This document shows, one piece after another, positions 17,106 through 26,476 of a stretch of 64,000 nucleotides of DNA. Every line of letters begins with the position of its first letter. Position 1 is the first letter of the stretch. Where the stretch lies: positions 186,001-250,000 of the forward strand of contig JAJQHD010000057.1 in the NCBI GenBank assembly GCA_021199855.1. The letters run 5' to 3'. Both the position numbers and the translations under genes were made by a program. The notes under the pieces were generated by a model that ran no database searches, was not told where the DNA came from, and saw nothing but the letters and a program-made list of their open reading frames with translations. This DNA is from Oscillospiraceae bacterium (lineage in GTDB: Bacteria; Bacillota; Clostridia; Oscillospirales; Ruminococcaceae).

Positions 17106-18559
17106 ATGAATCGCAGAATGGTTTTCTATGTAGCTGGACAGATGGTTCTGGTAGAGGCAATTTTAATGCTTCTGCCTCTTCTTGTTTCCGTAATCTACAT
17201 GGAAAAGTGCGCCTATGCATTTCTGGTATCAATCCTCATCGCTCTCGTTTTAGGTGGAGCAATGATTTTAATCTTCAAGCCGTCAAACAAGGTCATCTAC
17301 TCAAAAGAAGGTTTCATAATAACAGCCCTTTCGTGGGTGATGCTTTCTCTGGTCGGTTGCCTTCCGTTTGTAATCAGCCAGGAAATCCCGAACTTCGTCG
17401 ACGCCTTCTTTGAGACAGTCAGCGGCTTCACTACGACGGGAGCATCAATCTTAACAAGCTACGACGGAATGAGCCACGGAATCATGTTCTGGCGAAGCTT
17501 CACCCACTGGGTAGGAGGCATGGGAGTTCTTGTTTTAGTAATGGCAGTGTCTCCGACTTCAACAGACCGTTCTATGCACATCCTCAAAGCCGAAATGCCC
17601 GGACCGATTGTTGGAAAACTCGTCCCTAGAGTCCGCCAGACAGCAAAAATCTTGTATCTTATCTATGTAGGACTCACAGTACTTGAAATCAGCTTCCTTT
17701 TTGCGGGAGGTCTCAGCCTCTATGAGAGCTGTATCTACGCCTTCGGCAGTGCCGGTACCGGCGGCTTCGGAATCATGTCCGACAGCCTTGCAAGCTACAG
17801 TCCCTATGTCCAGTGGGTAATCACAATTTTCCTGGTGCTCTTTGCGGCTAACTTCAATATCTATTTCCTGCTACTGATGCGCAAGTTCAAGGCGGCATTT
17901 AAGTCGGAAGAACTCTGGACCTATTTCGGCATAATCATAGTCGCAATAATTGTGGTTTCTGTGTCCATATATCCGCTCTATAACGGTCTGGGAGAGACAA
18001 TAAGAACAGCGGCGTTCCAGGTAATGTCGATTCTTTCGACAACAGGCTTCGCAACGGCAGACTTCAACCTCTGGTCGCCGATTGCAAAATCTGTGCTTCT
18101 TGTTCTGATGTTGATAGGAGGCTGTGCCGGCTCCACCGCCGGTGGACTGAAGATTTCAAGAGTCGTAGTTCTCTTCAAGTCCATCAAGCGTGAGCTCTAC
18201 AGGATGATTCATCCGCACTCTCAGTAGGAGCCGTAAAGCTGGACGGCAAAACCGTCGACGACAGCACCATCAAGGGAATCGGAACCTACTTCTCACTCTA
18301 CATCTTCATCATGATAGCGGCATTCCTTGCGATTTCCTTTGAGCCGCTGACCTTTGAGGCGAAAGCATCCTCAGTCATCGCCTGCTTCAACAACATAGGA
18401 CCCGGATTTGCCGAAGTGGGACCGATGGGAAGCTATGCAAGTTATTCAGCTTTCTCGAAGATAATCCTTTCAATCACCATGCTTCTGGGACGTCTTGAAA
18501 TTTATCCGCTTCTCTTCATCCTCATGCCTTCTCTCTGGAAGAGAAAGAGCAACGCATAA
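17106..18559 (+). pseudogene. trkH: Trk potassium transporter TrkH, disrupted by a 2-nt frameshift
   Basis: Frame 1 (17106-18227) gives 373 residues of TrkH with the selectivity-type loops TTTGASIL, SAGTGGFG and TTGFATAD, then stops at TAG 18225-18227 just after MIHPHS. In the +2 frame the conserved sequence continues at once from about 18221 (SVGAVKLDGKTVDDST...) through the fourth pore loop (NNIGPGFAEVG) to TAA at 18559. Removing one CT/TC from the CTCT at 18218-18222 restores a normal protein of about 484 residues. Either a true frameshift mutation, programmed slippage (no long slippery run is present), or a sequence error. Confidence 0.85.
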
Positions 18560-18578
18560 TAAACCAATCGGAGAAAAT

Positions 18579-19433
18579 ATGACTCAAAGCCTTTCAAATC
18601 CAACCGTAATAAAAGAAATCCTCAGCCGCCACGGCTTCACTTTTTCGAAAAAACTCGGACAGAACTTTCTTATTGACTCTACCGTATGCCCACGAATCGC
18701 CGAGGCAGGGAATGCCCGTGAAGGTTATGGCATAATCGAAATCGGAGCCGGAATGGGAGTCCTGACAGTCGAGCTCTCAAAGCGTGCCGACAAGGTCGTC
18801 GCCATAGAAGTAGACCACCGGCTTATTGAAGTCCTGAATGAAACTCTTGTAGATTGCCATAATGTAAAAGTAGTCGAAGCCGACGTCCTTAAGCTCGATT
18901 TAAACAAGCTTATCGAGGACGAATTTCCGGGACTAAAAGTCGCCGTCTGCTCGAACTTGCCATACTACATAACTTCGCCAATACTGATGAAGCTGTTCGA
19001 GTCGAGGCTTCCCATTGAATCAATAACGGCACTCGTCCAGAAGGAAGCCGGAGTCCGCCTTTGCGCACCCGTGGGCACCCGTGAAGCCGGAGCCGTAACT
19101 ATTGCTGCAAGCTACTATTCGGAAGGAAAAATTCTCTTCCCGGTTTCAAGAGGCTGTTTCATGCCGAGCCCCAATGTCGACAGCTGTGTTGTGAAGTTCG
19201 ATATGCGAAAGACTCTTCCGAAAGTTAAGAACGAAGATTTCTTCTTCAAAATGGTTCGTGGCATGTTCACTCAAAGGAGAAAAACCACCGTAAACGCCAT
19301 CTGTGGTTCTCTGGGAATCGACAAGGCAATTGTAACTGAAGCTATGACCGAAGCGGGAATATCCCCAAATTCAAGACCAGAACAGCTCAAAATGGACGAG
19401 CTTATTGCTCTTTCCGACGCACTTTACAGATAA
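18579..19433 (+). CDS. ksgA: 16S rRNA dimethyladenosine transferase
   Basis: 284 residues from the ATG at 18579 (TCGGAGAA ribosome site); longer open frame upstream overlaps trkH and is not used. KsgA dimethylates two adjacent adenines near the 3' end of 16S rRNA. The SAM-binding IGAGMGVLT motif, the catalytic NLPYYIT motif and the start LGQNFLID are present. Full family length. It lies 19 nt after the trkH stop and ends at a bidirectional terminator facing rpmB. Confidence 0.95.
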   Translation: MTQSLSNPTVIKEILSRHGFTFSKKLGQNFLIDSTVCPRIAEAGNAREGYGIIEIGAGMGVLTVELSKRADKVVAIEVDHRLIEVLNETLVDCHNVKVVEADVLKLDLNKLIEDEFPGLKVAVCSNLPYYITSPILMKLFESRLPIESITALVQKEAGVRLCAPVGTREAGAVTIAASYYSEGKILFPVSRGCFMPSPNVDSCVVKFDMRKTLPKVKNEDFFFKMVRGMFTQRRKTTVNAICGSLGIDKAIVTEAMTEAGISPNSRPEQLKMDELIALSDALYR

Positions 19434-19438
19434 AAAAA

Positions 19439-19470
19439 CAGCCGACCGAAAGGTCGACTGAATTTTATTT
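19439..19470. terminator. Bidirectional terminator between ksgA and rpmB
   Basis: CAGCCGACC-GAAA-GGTCGACTG with one mismatch, flanked by A7 upstream and AATTTTATTT downstream; serves the converging ksgA and rpmB transcripts. Confidence 0.8.
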
Positions 19471-19486
19471 GTGTCTAAGTATTGCA

Positions 19487-19672
19487 TTAAGCTCTGGTTA
19501 CTTTTCCGGATCTTAAGCACCTCGAGCAGACATACATATGGCAGGGAGTACCGTTCTTGATAGCCTTGACTCTCATGATGTTCGGCTTCCAAGTTCTGTT
19601 GGTGCTTCTCATTGAGTGAGATACCTTATTTCCGAAAGTAACACCCTTGCCGCAAATTTCACACTTTGCCAT
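19487..19672 (-). CDS. rpmB: 50S ribosomal protein L28
   Basis: 61 residues, a normal L28 length. Four cysteines in two pairs (CEIC near residues 4-7 and CSRC near 49-52) make this the zinc-binding form of L28. The conserved GNKVSHS and TWKPNI segments are present. The ribosome site AAGGAGGTG is strong, and a minus-strand promoter lies at 19764-19792. Monocistronic. Confidence 0.96.
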   Translation of the reverse strand: MAKCEICGKGVTFGNKVSHSMRSTNRTWKPNIMRVKAIKNGTPCHMYVCSRCLRSGKVTRA

Positions 19673-19763
19673 TGGGCTGCACCTCCTTCTTCAAGCTTAC
19701 TTGAGAGACAGAAAAACGTGCCAACTCAATCAGCGTAATTATAATCATAATTCAACGTCATCT

Positions 19764-19792
19764 ATCATATCAAATTTCCGCGACAAATGCAA
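19764..19792 (-). promoter_or_regulatory. Promoter of rpmB
   Basis: On the minus strand, TTGCAT (19792-19787), 17-bp spacer, TATGAT (19769-19764). The region 19673-20009 between the divergent genes holds this promoter and the one at 19905; nothing else was recognised. Confidence 0.6.
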
Positions 19793-19904
19793 GTGTTTTT
19801 TGAAATATTTTTTTCGGATTCGCAAAAAGAGCCTCAAAAGCGAAGAATCTGTGTCCAAATCTTTAAATTTTCACCCCGAAAGCATTTATTGGGGTAAAGA
19901 TGAC

Positions 19905-19933
19905 TTGAAATTTTCACACAAATGGTGTATGAT
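19905..19933 (+). promoter_or_regulatory. Promoter of the M50 protease-scpAB operon
   Basis: TTGAAA (19905-19910), 17-bp spacer, TATGAT (19928-19933), about 75 bp ahead of the GTG start at 20010. Confidence 0.6.
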
Positions 19934-20009
19934 TAGTCTGCGTGATTTTAAACTCAGTCATTACGCCTTGTTCGGCTTTTAAAATATATCGAAAAAGGAG
20001 CAAACTTAA

Positions 20010-20708
20010 GTGTCGATATTCTACTATTTGAGCGACCCAAAGCAACTGCTGATTATGTTAGGAATCAGACTGCTGATCATATTTACTGTACTTCCTGTCC
20101 ACGAATGCGCTCATGCCTATGCCGCCCATAAAATGGGCGACGAAACTGCATACATGTCCGGCAGAATGACTTTGAACCCAATAGCACATCTTGATGTTTT
20201 CGGTGCGATATTCCTTTTGCTGTTCGGCTTCGGCTGGGCAAAGCCGGTCCCTGTCAACCCAAGAAACTTCCGTGACTACAAAAAGGGAACAGCCATCACC
20301 GCCGCCGCAGGACCTCTTTCAAATCTTGCCTGTGCCGCAATTGGAATGTTCATACTGAGAATTATTAACTATATTCCTGTTTGCTTTGCTATCTCAGAGG
20401 CAACGTACAATGCGCTTTATTACGTCTTTCTTGCAATCTACTACTTCATATCGGTAAATCTATCCCTTGCAATTTTCAACCTGATTCCTATTCCGCCACT
20501 TGATGGCTCAAGAATCCTGAGTGCATATGCTCCCTACAAAGTCAATGCCTGGCTTGCAAGATATCAGAGATATATCTACATCGGCTTTATGCTTCTTTTG
20601 TTCACCGGAATCCTGACAACTCCGCTCAACTGGCTCATAAACATCTTCTACAGAGGACTTTACTACCTATTCTTCTGGGTAGAACTGATCATGAAAGCGA
20701 TATTTTAG
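20010..20708 (+). CDS. Site-2 protease family (M50) membrane metallopeptidase
   Basis: 232 residues from a GTG start with an AAAAGGAG site. Zinc motif HECAH (about residues 31-35) in a first membrane helix and the NLIPIPPLDGS motif near residue 160 supplying the third ligand Asp. Several membrane helices. The short form without PDZ or CBS domains is common in Firmicutes next to scpAB, and resembles SpoIVFB-type proteases. Its substrate here is unknown. It sits 3 nt before scpA in one operon. Confidence 0.88.
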   Translation: MSIFYYLSDPKQLLIMLGIRLLIIFTVLPVHECAHAYAAHKMGDETAYMSGRMTLNPIAHLDVFGAIFLLLFGFGWAKPVPVNPRNFRDYKKGTAITAAAGPLSNLACAAIGMFILRIINYIPVCFAISEATYNALYYVFLAIYYFISVNLSLAIFNLIPIPPLDGSRILSAYAPYKVNAWLARYQRYIYIGFMLLLFTGILTTPLNWLINIFYRGLYYLFFWVELIMKAIF

Positions 20709-20711
20709 CCT

Positions 20712-21449
20712 ATGAGTACAGTAGTAACAGGCAAAAGTGACGTTGTTTATAGGCTGGAAGGCTTTGAGGGACCGCTTGATTTACTCCTTTTTCTCATTTC
20801 AAAGCACAAGCTGAGTATCGCTGATATCGAGATTTCGGCGCTTTTGGACCAGTATCTTGACTACATCGATGGCATCGAAGACTACGATTTTGAATATGCC
20901 AGCGATTTTCTCGAAATGGCGGCAAGGCTCATCTTAATCAAGACGCTATATCTCCTGCCAAAGCACGAAGAAGCAATTGAACTAAAACAGGAATTAGAAG
21001 GTAAGCTGACTCAGTACTCCGTCTGCAAACAAGCAGCGGAAAAGCTATCACTCCTCTATGTCGGCGACAAGGTATTCGCAAGCGAGCCGACACTCCCGGA
21101 ACTCCCAAAAACCTACGTCGGTAATTGCGACCCACAGGCACTGCTTGGCGCCTATATCGGAATTTTCGACAAAAAAATGCGTCAGCGACCGGTTGAAGCG
21201 TCTGTCTTCAAGCCACTTGTCTCCCATCGAGTCGTGTCCGTTTCGACGGGAATCGTCTCAGTCCTCAAGAGACTCTATAAGACCGGAACCTGCCCGGTGT
21301 CGGTGCTTCTTGACGGAATAAGTGGCAAATCGGAAAAGATTGCGGCATTTCTAGCGGTATTGGAGCTAGCCAAATCTGGCAGAGTGAGCCTTAATGACGA
21401 CAACACCGAGATAACTCTCAACAGGAGGAAGAAGGAAATTGGAATATAA
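20712..21449 (+). CDS. scpA: Segregation and condensation protein A
   Basis: 245 residues, the kleisin subunit of the bacterial SMC condensin. The N-terminal motif YRLEGFEGPLDLLLFLI is diagnostic, and the C-terminal winged helix contacts the SMC head. It works with ScpB (next gene, overlapping by 11 nt) and an SMC protein encoded elsewhere. Full length. Confidence 0.95.
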   Translation: MSTVVTGKSDVVYRLEGFEGPLDLLLFLISKHKLSIADIEISALLDQYLDYIDGIEDYDFEYASDFLEMAARLILIKTLYLLPKHEEAIELKQELEGKLTQYSVCKQAAEKLSLLYVGDKVFASEPTLPELPKTYVGNCDPQALLGAYIGIFDKKMRQRPVEASVFKPLVSHRVVSVSTGIVSVLKRLYKTGTCPVSVLLDGISGKSEKIAAFLAVLELAKSGRVSLNDDNTEITLNRRKKEIGI

Positions 21450-21990
21450 CGAAAAGCTTTCGGCACTCGAAGCGATACTATTCGCATTGGGTGAGCCGGT
21501 TGAGGACGAAAAGCTTGCTTTGTCAGCGGGAATCGAGCAAAGCGAGCTCGACAGCTTCATAAAACTTCTCAACGACAGGTTGGAGGAATCCGGTTCTGCA
21601 CTCGAAGTGATAAAGCTTGATTCTTCACATCAACTCGTAACCAAAAAGGAATTTGCACCCTATATTTCTGCGGCAGTCCGTTCAAAGAGAAGCTCTGCAC
21701 TTTCCCAGGCTTCTCTCGAAGTCCTGACGATAATTGCCTATAATCAGCCGGTCACGAGGAGCTTTATCGACGATGTCCGCGGTGTAGACAGCTCGGGAGT
21801 TGTCAATAATCTGTTAGAAAAAGAGCTTATCGCTGAGGCAGGAAGACTCGACATCCCCGGAAAGCCGGTTCTCTTCAAAACTACAGAGAACTTTTTAAGA
21901 TGCTTCGGAATCTCGTCTTTGGGAGAGCTTCCGCCACTGCCGTCCGATGAAGGGCAGATAAGCATCGACGAAATAGAAAGCGAAGAATAA
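21439..21990 (+). CDS. scpB: Segregation and condensation protein B
   Basis: 183 residues with two winged-helix domains; the LEVLTIIAYNQPVTRS segment and RGVDS motif are typical. It binds ScpA in the condensin complex. Translation starts inside the end of scpA, so the two are probably coupled. An acidic tail of about 15 residues follows the second winged helix. Confidence 0.95.
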   Translation: MEYNEKLSALEAILFALGEPVEDEKLALSAGIEQSELDSFIKLLNDRLEESGSALEVIKLDSSHQLVTKKEFAPYISAAVRSKRSSALSQASLEVLTIIAYNQPVTRSFIDDVRGVDSSGVVNNLLEKELIAEAGRLDIPGKPVLFKTTENFLRCFGISSLGELPPLPSDEGQISIDEIESEE

Positions 21991-22032
21991 TCCGATTGGA
22001 GGCGGAGCGCTATAGTAATATTTCTTACGATA

Positions 22033-22836
22033 TTGAAAATCATAGGCATAGTGCTTCTCGCACTGCTTCTACTGATTTTCATCCTCACGCTGTTCTCAAT
22101 CAGAGTTTATATCAGCTTCGACAATAAGAGCCTTAAGCTCACAGTCAAATATCTCTGGCTTCAGCTCTTCAAGCTCGACACATCTGAAAAGAAAGAGGAC
22201 AAGCCAAAAGAAGAGCCAGAGCCATCCGCTGAAAAGCCCAAACCCGAACCAGAGCCTGATAAGCCTGAAATCGAAATCAGTGAAATCCCCGAAGTCACGG
22301 AGGAGCCAAAGCCTGAACCAGAGCCTGAGCCCGAGCCAAAAGAAGTGCCCAAATCAGAAGAACCTCCCAAAAGCCAGGAAGAATCCACCGATGATGAGTC
22401 CGAGGATGAGAAAAAAGGCAGTTCTCTCCTAGACAAGTGGAACGCAGTAAAGGTTTATCTTCCCAAGGTCAAGACCGCCCTCAAAAAGCTCCTGAAGCTC
22501 ATTAAGATAAGGGATTTAGACATCCATCTCACAGTCGGAAGCGACGATGCCGCTGTTGCCGGACAGAATTTCGGCAAAATCAATGCTGTTTTCTATAACG
22601 CACTTTCACTGATATGCTGTCTCTTCTCGGTCACAATCAAGAAAACCGAGTTAAAGTGCGATTATGAGCATAAAACTTTCGAAGCAAACGGAAGCCTTTT
22701 AATCAAGGCAAGAATACTGTCTATATTGGCACTAGCCGTGTATATACTTATAAACTATCTTAAAGTAAAATCTGCTCTCGACAGTCTCGATAAACCCGAG
22801 CCCGAGAGTAATTCCAAGAAAGAAGGATCAACATGA
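22033..22836 (+). CDS. DUF2953 (YtfI-like) membrane protein
   Basis: 267 residues from a TTG at 22033. One N-terminal membrane helix, a long Pro/Glu/Lys-rich spacer (about residues 55-125), then the DUF2953 domain (KIRDLDIHLTVGSDDA) and another hydrophobic segment. The nearest good ribosome site (GGAGG at 21998-22002) suits an upstream start at an ATA around 22012, seven codons earlier, so the true start is uncertain. In Bacillus the homologue ytfI is next to ytfJ, as here (4-nt overlap with gerW), pointing to a sporulation-related role. Confidence 0.75.
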   Translation: MKIIGIVLLALLLLIFILTLFSIRVYISFDNKSLKLTVKYLWLQLFKLDTSEKKEDKPKEEPEPSAEKPKPEPEPDKPEIEISEIPEVTEEPKPEPEPEPEPKEVPKSEEPPKSQEESTDDESEDEKKGSSLLDKWNAVKVYLPKVKTALKKLLKLIKIRDLDIHLTVGSDDAAVAGQNFGKINAVFYNALSLICCLFSVTIKKTELKCDYEHKTFEANGSLLIKARILSILALAVYILINYLKVKSALDSLDKPEPESNSKKEGST

Positions 22837-23258
22837 ACGAACAAAGAAGCAATTTAGAGGGTCTCGTCAAGACCGCAGTTGAGAAAATCAAGGAAGTCGT
22901 CGATGTCGATACCGTTGTCGGCAATCCGATAACCGTTCCGAACGGAACAACGATTATTCCTGTATCAAAGGTTTCAGTCGGCTTCGGCTCCGGCGGTTCT
23001 GATATTCCTGCCAAGAGCGAAAAGGACTTGTTCGGCGGCGGAATGGGCGGTGGAGTCACTGTAACTCCTCTTGCATTCATCACAATCGCCCCCGACGGCA
23101 CTACAAAGCTCCTACAGCTCACAGTCAATGCTCCCAAGGAGAATGCGGCACTCGCCACAATCCCCGATGTAATCGACAAGGTTGTCAGCTTCTTAGATAA
23201 GGGCAGGAAGGTGGAAGTCGTCTACGAGGACGATGAAGACGAGGAAACTGACGAATAA
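22833..23258 (+). CDS. gerW: GerW family sporulation protein (YtfJ)
   Basis: 141 residues. The conserved core VGNPITVPNGTTIIPVSKVSVGFG, a Gly-rich loop and GVTVTPLAFI identify YtfJ/GerW, which in Bacillus is made in the forespore and is needed for proper germinant response. An acidic tail (EDDEDEETDE) ends the protein. Located in the usual scpAB-ytfI-ytfJ-dac order. Confidence 0.9.
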   Translation: MNEQRSNLEGLVKTAVEKIKEVVDVDTVVGNPITVPNGTTIIPVSKVSVGFGSGGSDIPAKSEKDLFGGGMGGGVTVTPLAFITIAPDGTTKLLQLTVNAPKENAALATIPDVIDKVVSFLDKGRKVEVVYEDDEDEETDE

Positions 23259-23333
23259 AAAACGTGTGATGTCCACAAACTAATCGTATTCAAACAGTTG
23301 CCTTTGCAACCGGAAAGGAATACGAAAAAGTTT

Positions 23334-24233
23334 ATGGATAAATATACAATCAAGCGGGTTGCTGTCTGCATGATATGTCTTGTTATAATGGCATCCTGCA
23401 TCTGCATAAAAGCACGGAATAGTTCATCAGATTCGGGCACAGCTTCGGCGCTGTCGGCGTCAGTTCGTTCCGAGCCCCAGATAGCGGCAAGGGCGGCGGT
23501 AGTCGTCGAGTATGAAACCGGCAAGGTTCTCTATGAGAAAAACGCCGATCTTGAGTTACCGATGGCAAGCACAACGAAGATAATGACAACTCTTCTCACA
23601 CTCGAATCGGGCAACATAGACGATTGGTTCACAGTCGACAGCGGAGCTATCAAAGTTGAAGGCTCCTCAATGGGACTTTCGGAAGGCAAAATCGTCACCA
23701 AGCGGATTTTAGCTTACGGAATGATGCTTCCAAGCGGCAATGACGCCGCAAATGCCGCCGCAGTTGCGGTTGCAGGAAGTATTGAAGATTTCGTCGAACT
23801 TATGAACGAGAAAGCCGAAAACTTCGGGCTCACGAATACCCACTTTGTTACGCCATCAGGTCTTGACGACTATACCGACGAGCATTATTCAACGGCTCTC
23901 GATATGGCAAATCTGACACGTCTGGCACTATCAAACGAGATTTTCCGAGAAATCTGCGGGACGAAATCGATTTGCCTTCAGTTTGGCGATGGTGAGAGCT
24001 TCTGGCTTTCAAACTCGAATAAACTGCTCAGTTCATGCGACGGCGTAATCGGCGTGAAAACAGGCTTTACTGACAAAGCCGGAAGATGCCTTGTTTCCGC
24101 CTGCGAGCGTGACGGAGTAACGCTTATTTGCGTGACTTTAAGCGACCCGAACGACTGGTATGACCACACAAATCTCTACGATTACTGCTTCCATATGGAG
24201 GGAGCAGTATCGCATATCAGCGAAACCAATTAA
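23334..24233 (+). CDS. dacF: D-alanyl-D-alanine carboxypeptidase (S11)
   Basis: 299 residues from the ATG at 23334. An N-terminal membrane/signal segment, then the penicillin-binding fold: STTK (catalytic Ser/Lys), SGN and KTG in the right order. It trims the terminal D-Ala of peptidoglycan stem peptides. The C-terminal anchoring domain of typical PBP5 is missing, so the protein ends soon after the catalytic domain. Neighbours (gerW) suggest a sporulation-associated DacF-type role; the symbol is by context. Confidence 0.88.
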   Translation: MDKYTIKRVAVCMICLVIMASCICIKARNSSSDSGTASALSASVRSEPQIAARAAVVVEYETGKVLYEKNADLELPMASTTKIMTTLLTLESGNIDDWFTVDSGAIKVEGSSMGLSEGKIVTKRILAYGMMLPSGNDAANAAAVAVAGSIEDFVELMNEKAENFGLTNTHFVTPSGLDDYTDEHYSTALDMANLTRLALSNEIFREICGTKSICLQFGDGESFWLSNSNKLLSSCDGVIGVKTGFTDKAGRCLVSACERDGVTLICVTLSDPNDWYDHTNLYDYCFHMEGAVSHISETN

Positions 24234-24251
24234 AAACAAAACGGTGATATA

Positions 24252-25025
24252 ATGACGGAAAGAATACAGAAGATAATCTCCGACTGCGGAGTCACCTCCC
24301 GAAGGAAAGCAGAGGCAATGATTTCCGAAGGCAGGGTTAAAGTCAACGGCAGACCCTGCAAGTTAGGTGACAAAGCAGACCCGAGAAAGGACATAATCAG
24401 TATAGACGGCATCAATCTTCCCACAGACGAGAAGAAAAATAACGTCTATATCATGTTAAATAAGCCCCGTGGCTACGTCACGACAATGAGCGACGACCGT
24501 GGCAGAAGATGTGTCACGGAGCTTTTAGATGGGGTTGAAGAAAGAGTATACCCAATTGGCAGGCTCGATATGAATTCCGAAGGACTCCTCCTATTTACAA
24601 ACGACGGTGCAATGGCAAACGCCATCATGCACCCGAGCTGTCACATCTCAAAAACCTATCGTGTCACGGTTCGCCCTGACGTAACCGAGGAACAGCTTGT
24701 CGAGCTTTCAAGCGGTGTGGTTCTCGATGATGGCAAGAAAACCCTTCCTGCTACAGTTTTGGTGCTTACAAAGGAAGAGGGCAGGGTAGTTCTTCAGATA
24801 ACCATCCATGAGGGCAGAAACCGCCAGATTCGGCGTATGTGCAACGCAGTTGGCTTGGAGGTCGCAAGACTCAAGAGAACCTCCGTTGGACCTATCAAAC
24901 TTGGGATGTTAAAGCCAGGCGACTATCGGGAATTGACGCCGGCTGAGCTTACAGCATTAAGAAATGCAATTCAGAAGGGATCGAAGGATTCCCAAAATAA
25001 AAACAATCGAGGCAAGAAAAAATGA
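24252..25025 (+). CDS. rluB: rRNA pseudouridine synthase (RsuA/RluB family)
   Basis: 257 residues: N-terminal S4 RNA-binding domain (SRRKAEAMISEGRVKVNG), then the RsuA-type catalytic domain with PIGRLDMNSEGLLLFTNDG containing the catalytic Asp, and GRNRQIRRM. It isomerises uridine in 23S (RluB) or 16S rRNA; the exact target cannot be told from sequence alone. A basic tail follows. Overlaps the next gene by 4 nt (ATGA). Confidence 0.9.
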   Translation: MTERIQKIISDCGVTSRRKAEAMISEGRVKVNGRPCKLGDKADPRKDIISIDGINLPTDEKKNNVYIMLNKPRGYVTTMSDDRGRRCVTELLDGVEERVYPIGRLDMNSEGLLLFTNDGAMANAIMHPSCHISKTYRVTVRPDVTEEQLVELSSGVVLDDGKKTLPATVLVLTKEEGRVVLQITIHEGRNRQIRRMCNAVGLEVARLKRTSVGPIKLGMLKPGDYRELTPAELTALRNAIQKGSKDSQNKNNRGKKK

Positions 25026-26476
25026 ACAACGTAAACTACACAATGCTTTTTGACTACTATGAGCTGACAATGGGCAACGGCTACTTTGAAAAAGGGCTGA
25101 TGGACAGAGTCTGCTATTTCGACTTATTCTACAGAAGAGTTCCCGGAGACGGCGGTTACGTTATCACCGCAGGCTTGGAGCAGGCTATCGACTACATAAA
25201 GAACCTGCACTTTGATGAAAAAGATATAGAGTATCTACGTTCTAAGAAGCAGTTTTCTGAGGATTTCTTAGAGTATCTCAAAGACTTCAAGTTCACCGGT
25301 GACGTCTGGGCAGTTCCAGAGGGAACTGTAGTCTTTCCGAACGAGCCGATAATGACAATCCGTGCTCCTGCAATCCAGGCACAGCTTCTTGAAACCTTCC
25401 TGCTTCTTACAATCAATCACCAGTCACTTATCGCAACCAAGGCTAACAGAATTGTCAGAGCCGCCGAGGGCAGAGTAATTGCCGAGTTCGGCTCACGCCG
25501 TGCTCATGGTCCGGATGCCGCAGTACTTGGAGCAAGAGCCGCCTATATTGGCGGAGCGGCGGCAACCGCATGTGCACTTACAGATGAGGAATTCGGCGTT
25601 CCGGCAACCGGCACTATGGCTCATTCGTGGGTTCAGATGTTTGACACCGAGTACGAAGCTTTCAAGGCATACTGCGAAGTCTATCCCGACAACGCAACTC
25701 TTCTTGTCGACACCTATAACGTGCTGAAAAGCGGCGTTCCGAACGCTATCAAGGCGTTCGATGAAGTCTTAAAGCCTCTCGGCAAGCGCCCGAAGGGCAT
25801 AAGAATCGACTCAGGCGATATAACATATCTTTCTCAGAAAGCGAGAAAGATGCTCGACGACGCAGGCTATCCCGACTGCAAGATTACAGCTTCCAACTCA
25901 CTAGATGAATACCTCATCCGCGACATGCTTTTGCAGGGAGCAAAGGTCGATTCGTTCGGAGTCGGCGAAAGACTCATCACCTCAAAGCCCTCGTCCGTCC
26001 TTGACGGCGTCTACAAGCTCGTCGCATTTGAAGACGAAAACGGCAACGTAATCCCGAAGATCAAGATTTCCGAGAATGTCCAGAAGATTACAACTCCTCA
26101 CTTCAAGAAGCTCTATCGTCTCTACGACAACGACAATGGCAAGGCAATTGCGGACTATCTTTGCGTTCACGACGAGACAGTCAACGACATGGAGCCGCTC
26201 GAAATCTTCGACCCTGACTACACATGGAAGCGCAGAACTCTCGAAAACTACACCGCACGTGAACTTCTTGTGCCCATCTTCAAGAACGGTGAGTGCGTTT
26301 ACAATATGCCTACTCTAAGCGAGAGCAGAAACCACTGCATCCGTGAGATTGCCACAATGTGGGATTCGGTTCTTCGCTTCGAGAACCCGCACGTTCACTA
26401 TGTCGACCTTTCACAGAAGCTCTGGGACATCAAGCAGAATCTTCTTAACGAGCACTCGCACCACTTTACAAAATGA
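25022..26476 (+). CDS. pncB: Nicotinate phosphoribosyltransferase
   Basis: 484 residues, usual for the family. Conserved FGSRRAHGPDAA, GTMAHSW with the phosphorylated-type His, and IDSGDI near residue 260 mark the active site. It converts nicotinate and PRPP to NaMN in the NAD salvage pathway. Translationally coupled to rluB upstream and to the membrane protein at 26473 downstream (4-nt overlaps). Confidence 0.95.
   Translation: MNNVNYTMLFDYYELTMGNGYFEKGLMDRVCYFDLFYRRVPGDGGYVITAGLEQAIDYIKNLHFDEKDIEYLRSKKQFSEDFLEYLKDFKFTGDVWAVPEGTVVFPNEPIMTIRAPAIQAQLLETFLLLTINHQSLIATKANRIVRAAEGRVIAEFGSRRAHGPDAAVLGARAAYIGGAAATACALTDEEFGVPATGTMAHSWVQMFDTEYEAFKAYCEVYPDNATLLVDTYNVLKSGVPNAIKAFDEVLKPLGKRPKGIRIDSGDITYLSQKARKMLDDAGYPDCKITASNSLDEYLIRDMLLQGAKVDSFGVGERLITSKPSSVLDGVYKLVAFEDENGNVIPKIKISENVQKITTPHFKKLYRLYDNDNGKAIADYLCVHDETVNDMEPLEIFDPDYTWKRRTLENYTARELLVPIFKNGECVYNMPTLSESRNHCIREIATMWDSVLRFENPHVHYVDLSQKLWDIKQNLLNEHSHHFTK

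Noticed and set aside
22170-22436. Minus-strand Ser/Gly-repeat frame opposite the DUF2953 linker
   Set aside because: Artefact of the Pro/Glu-rich coding repeat on the other strand.
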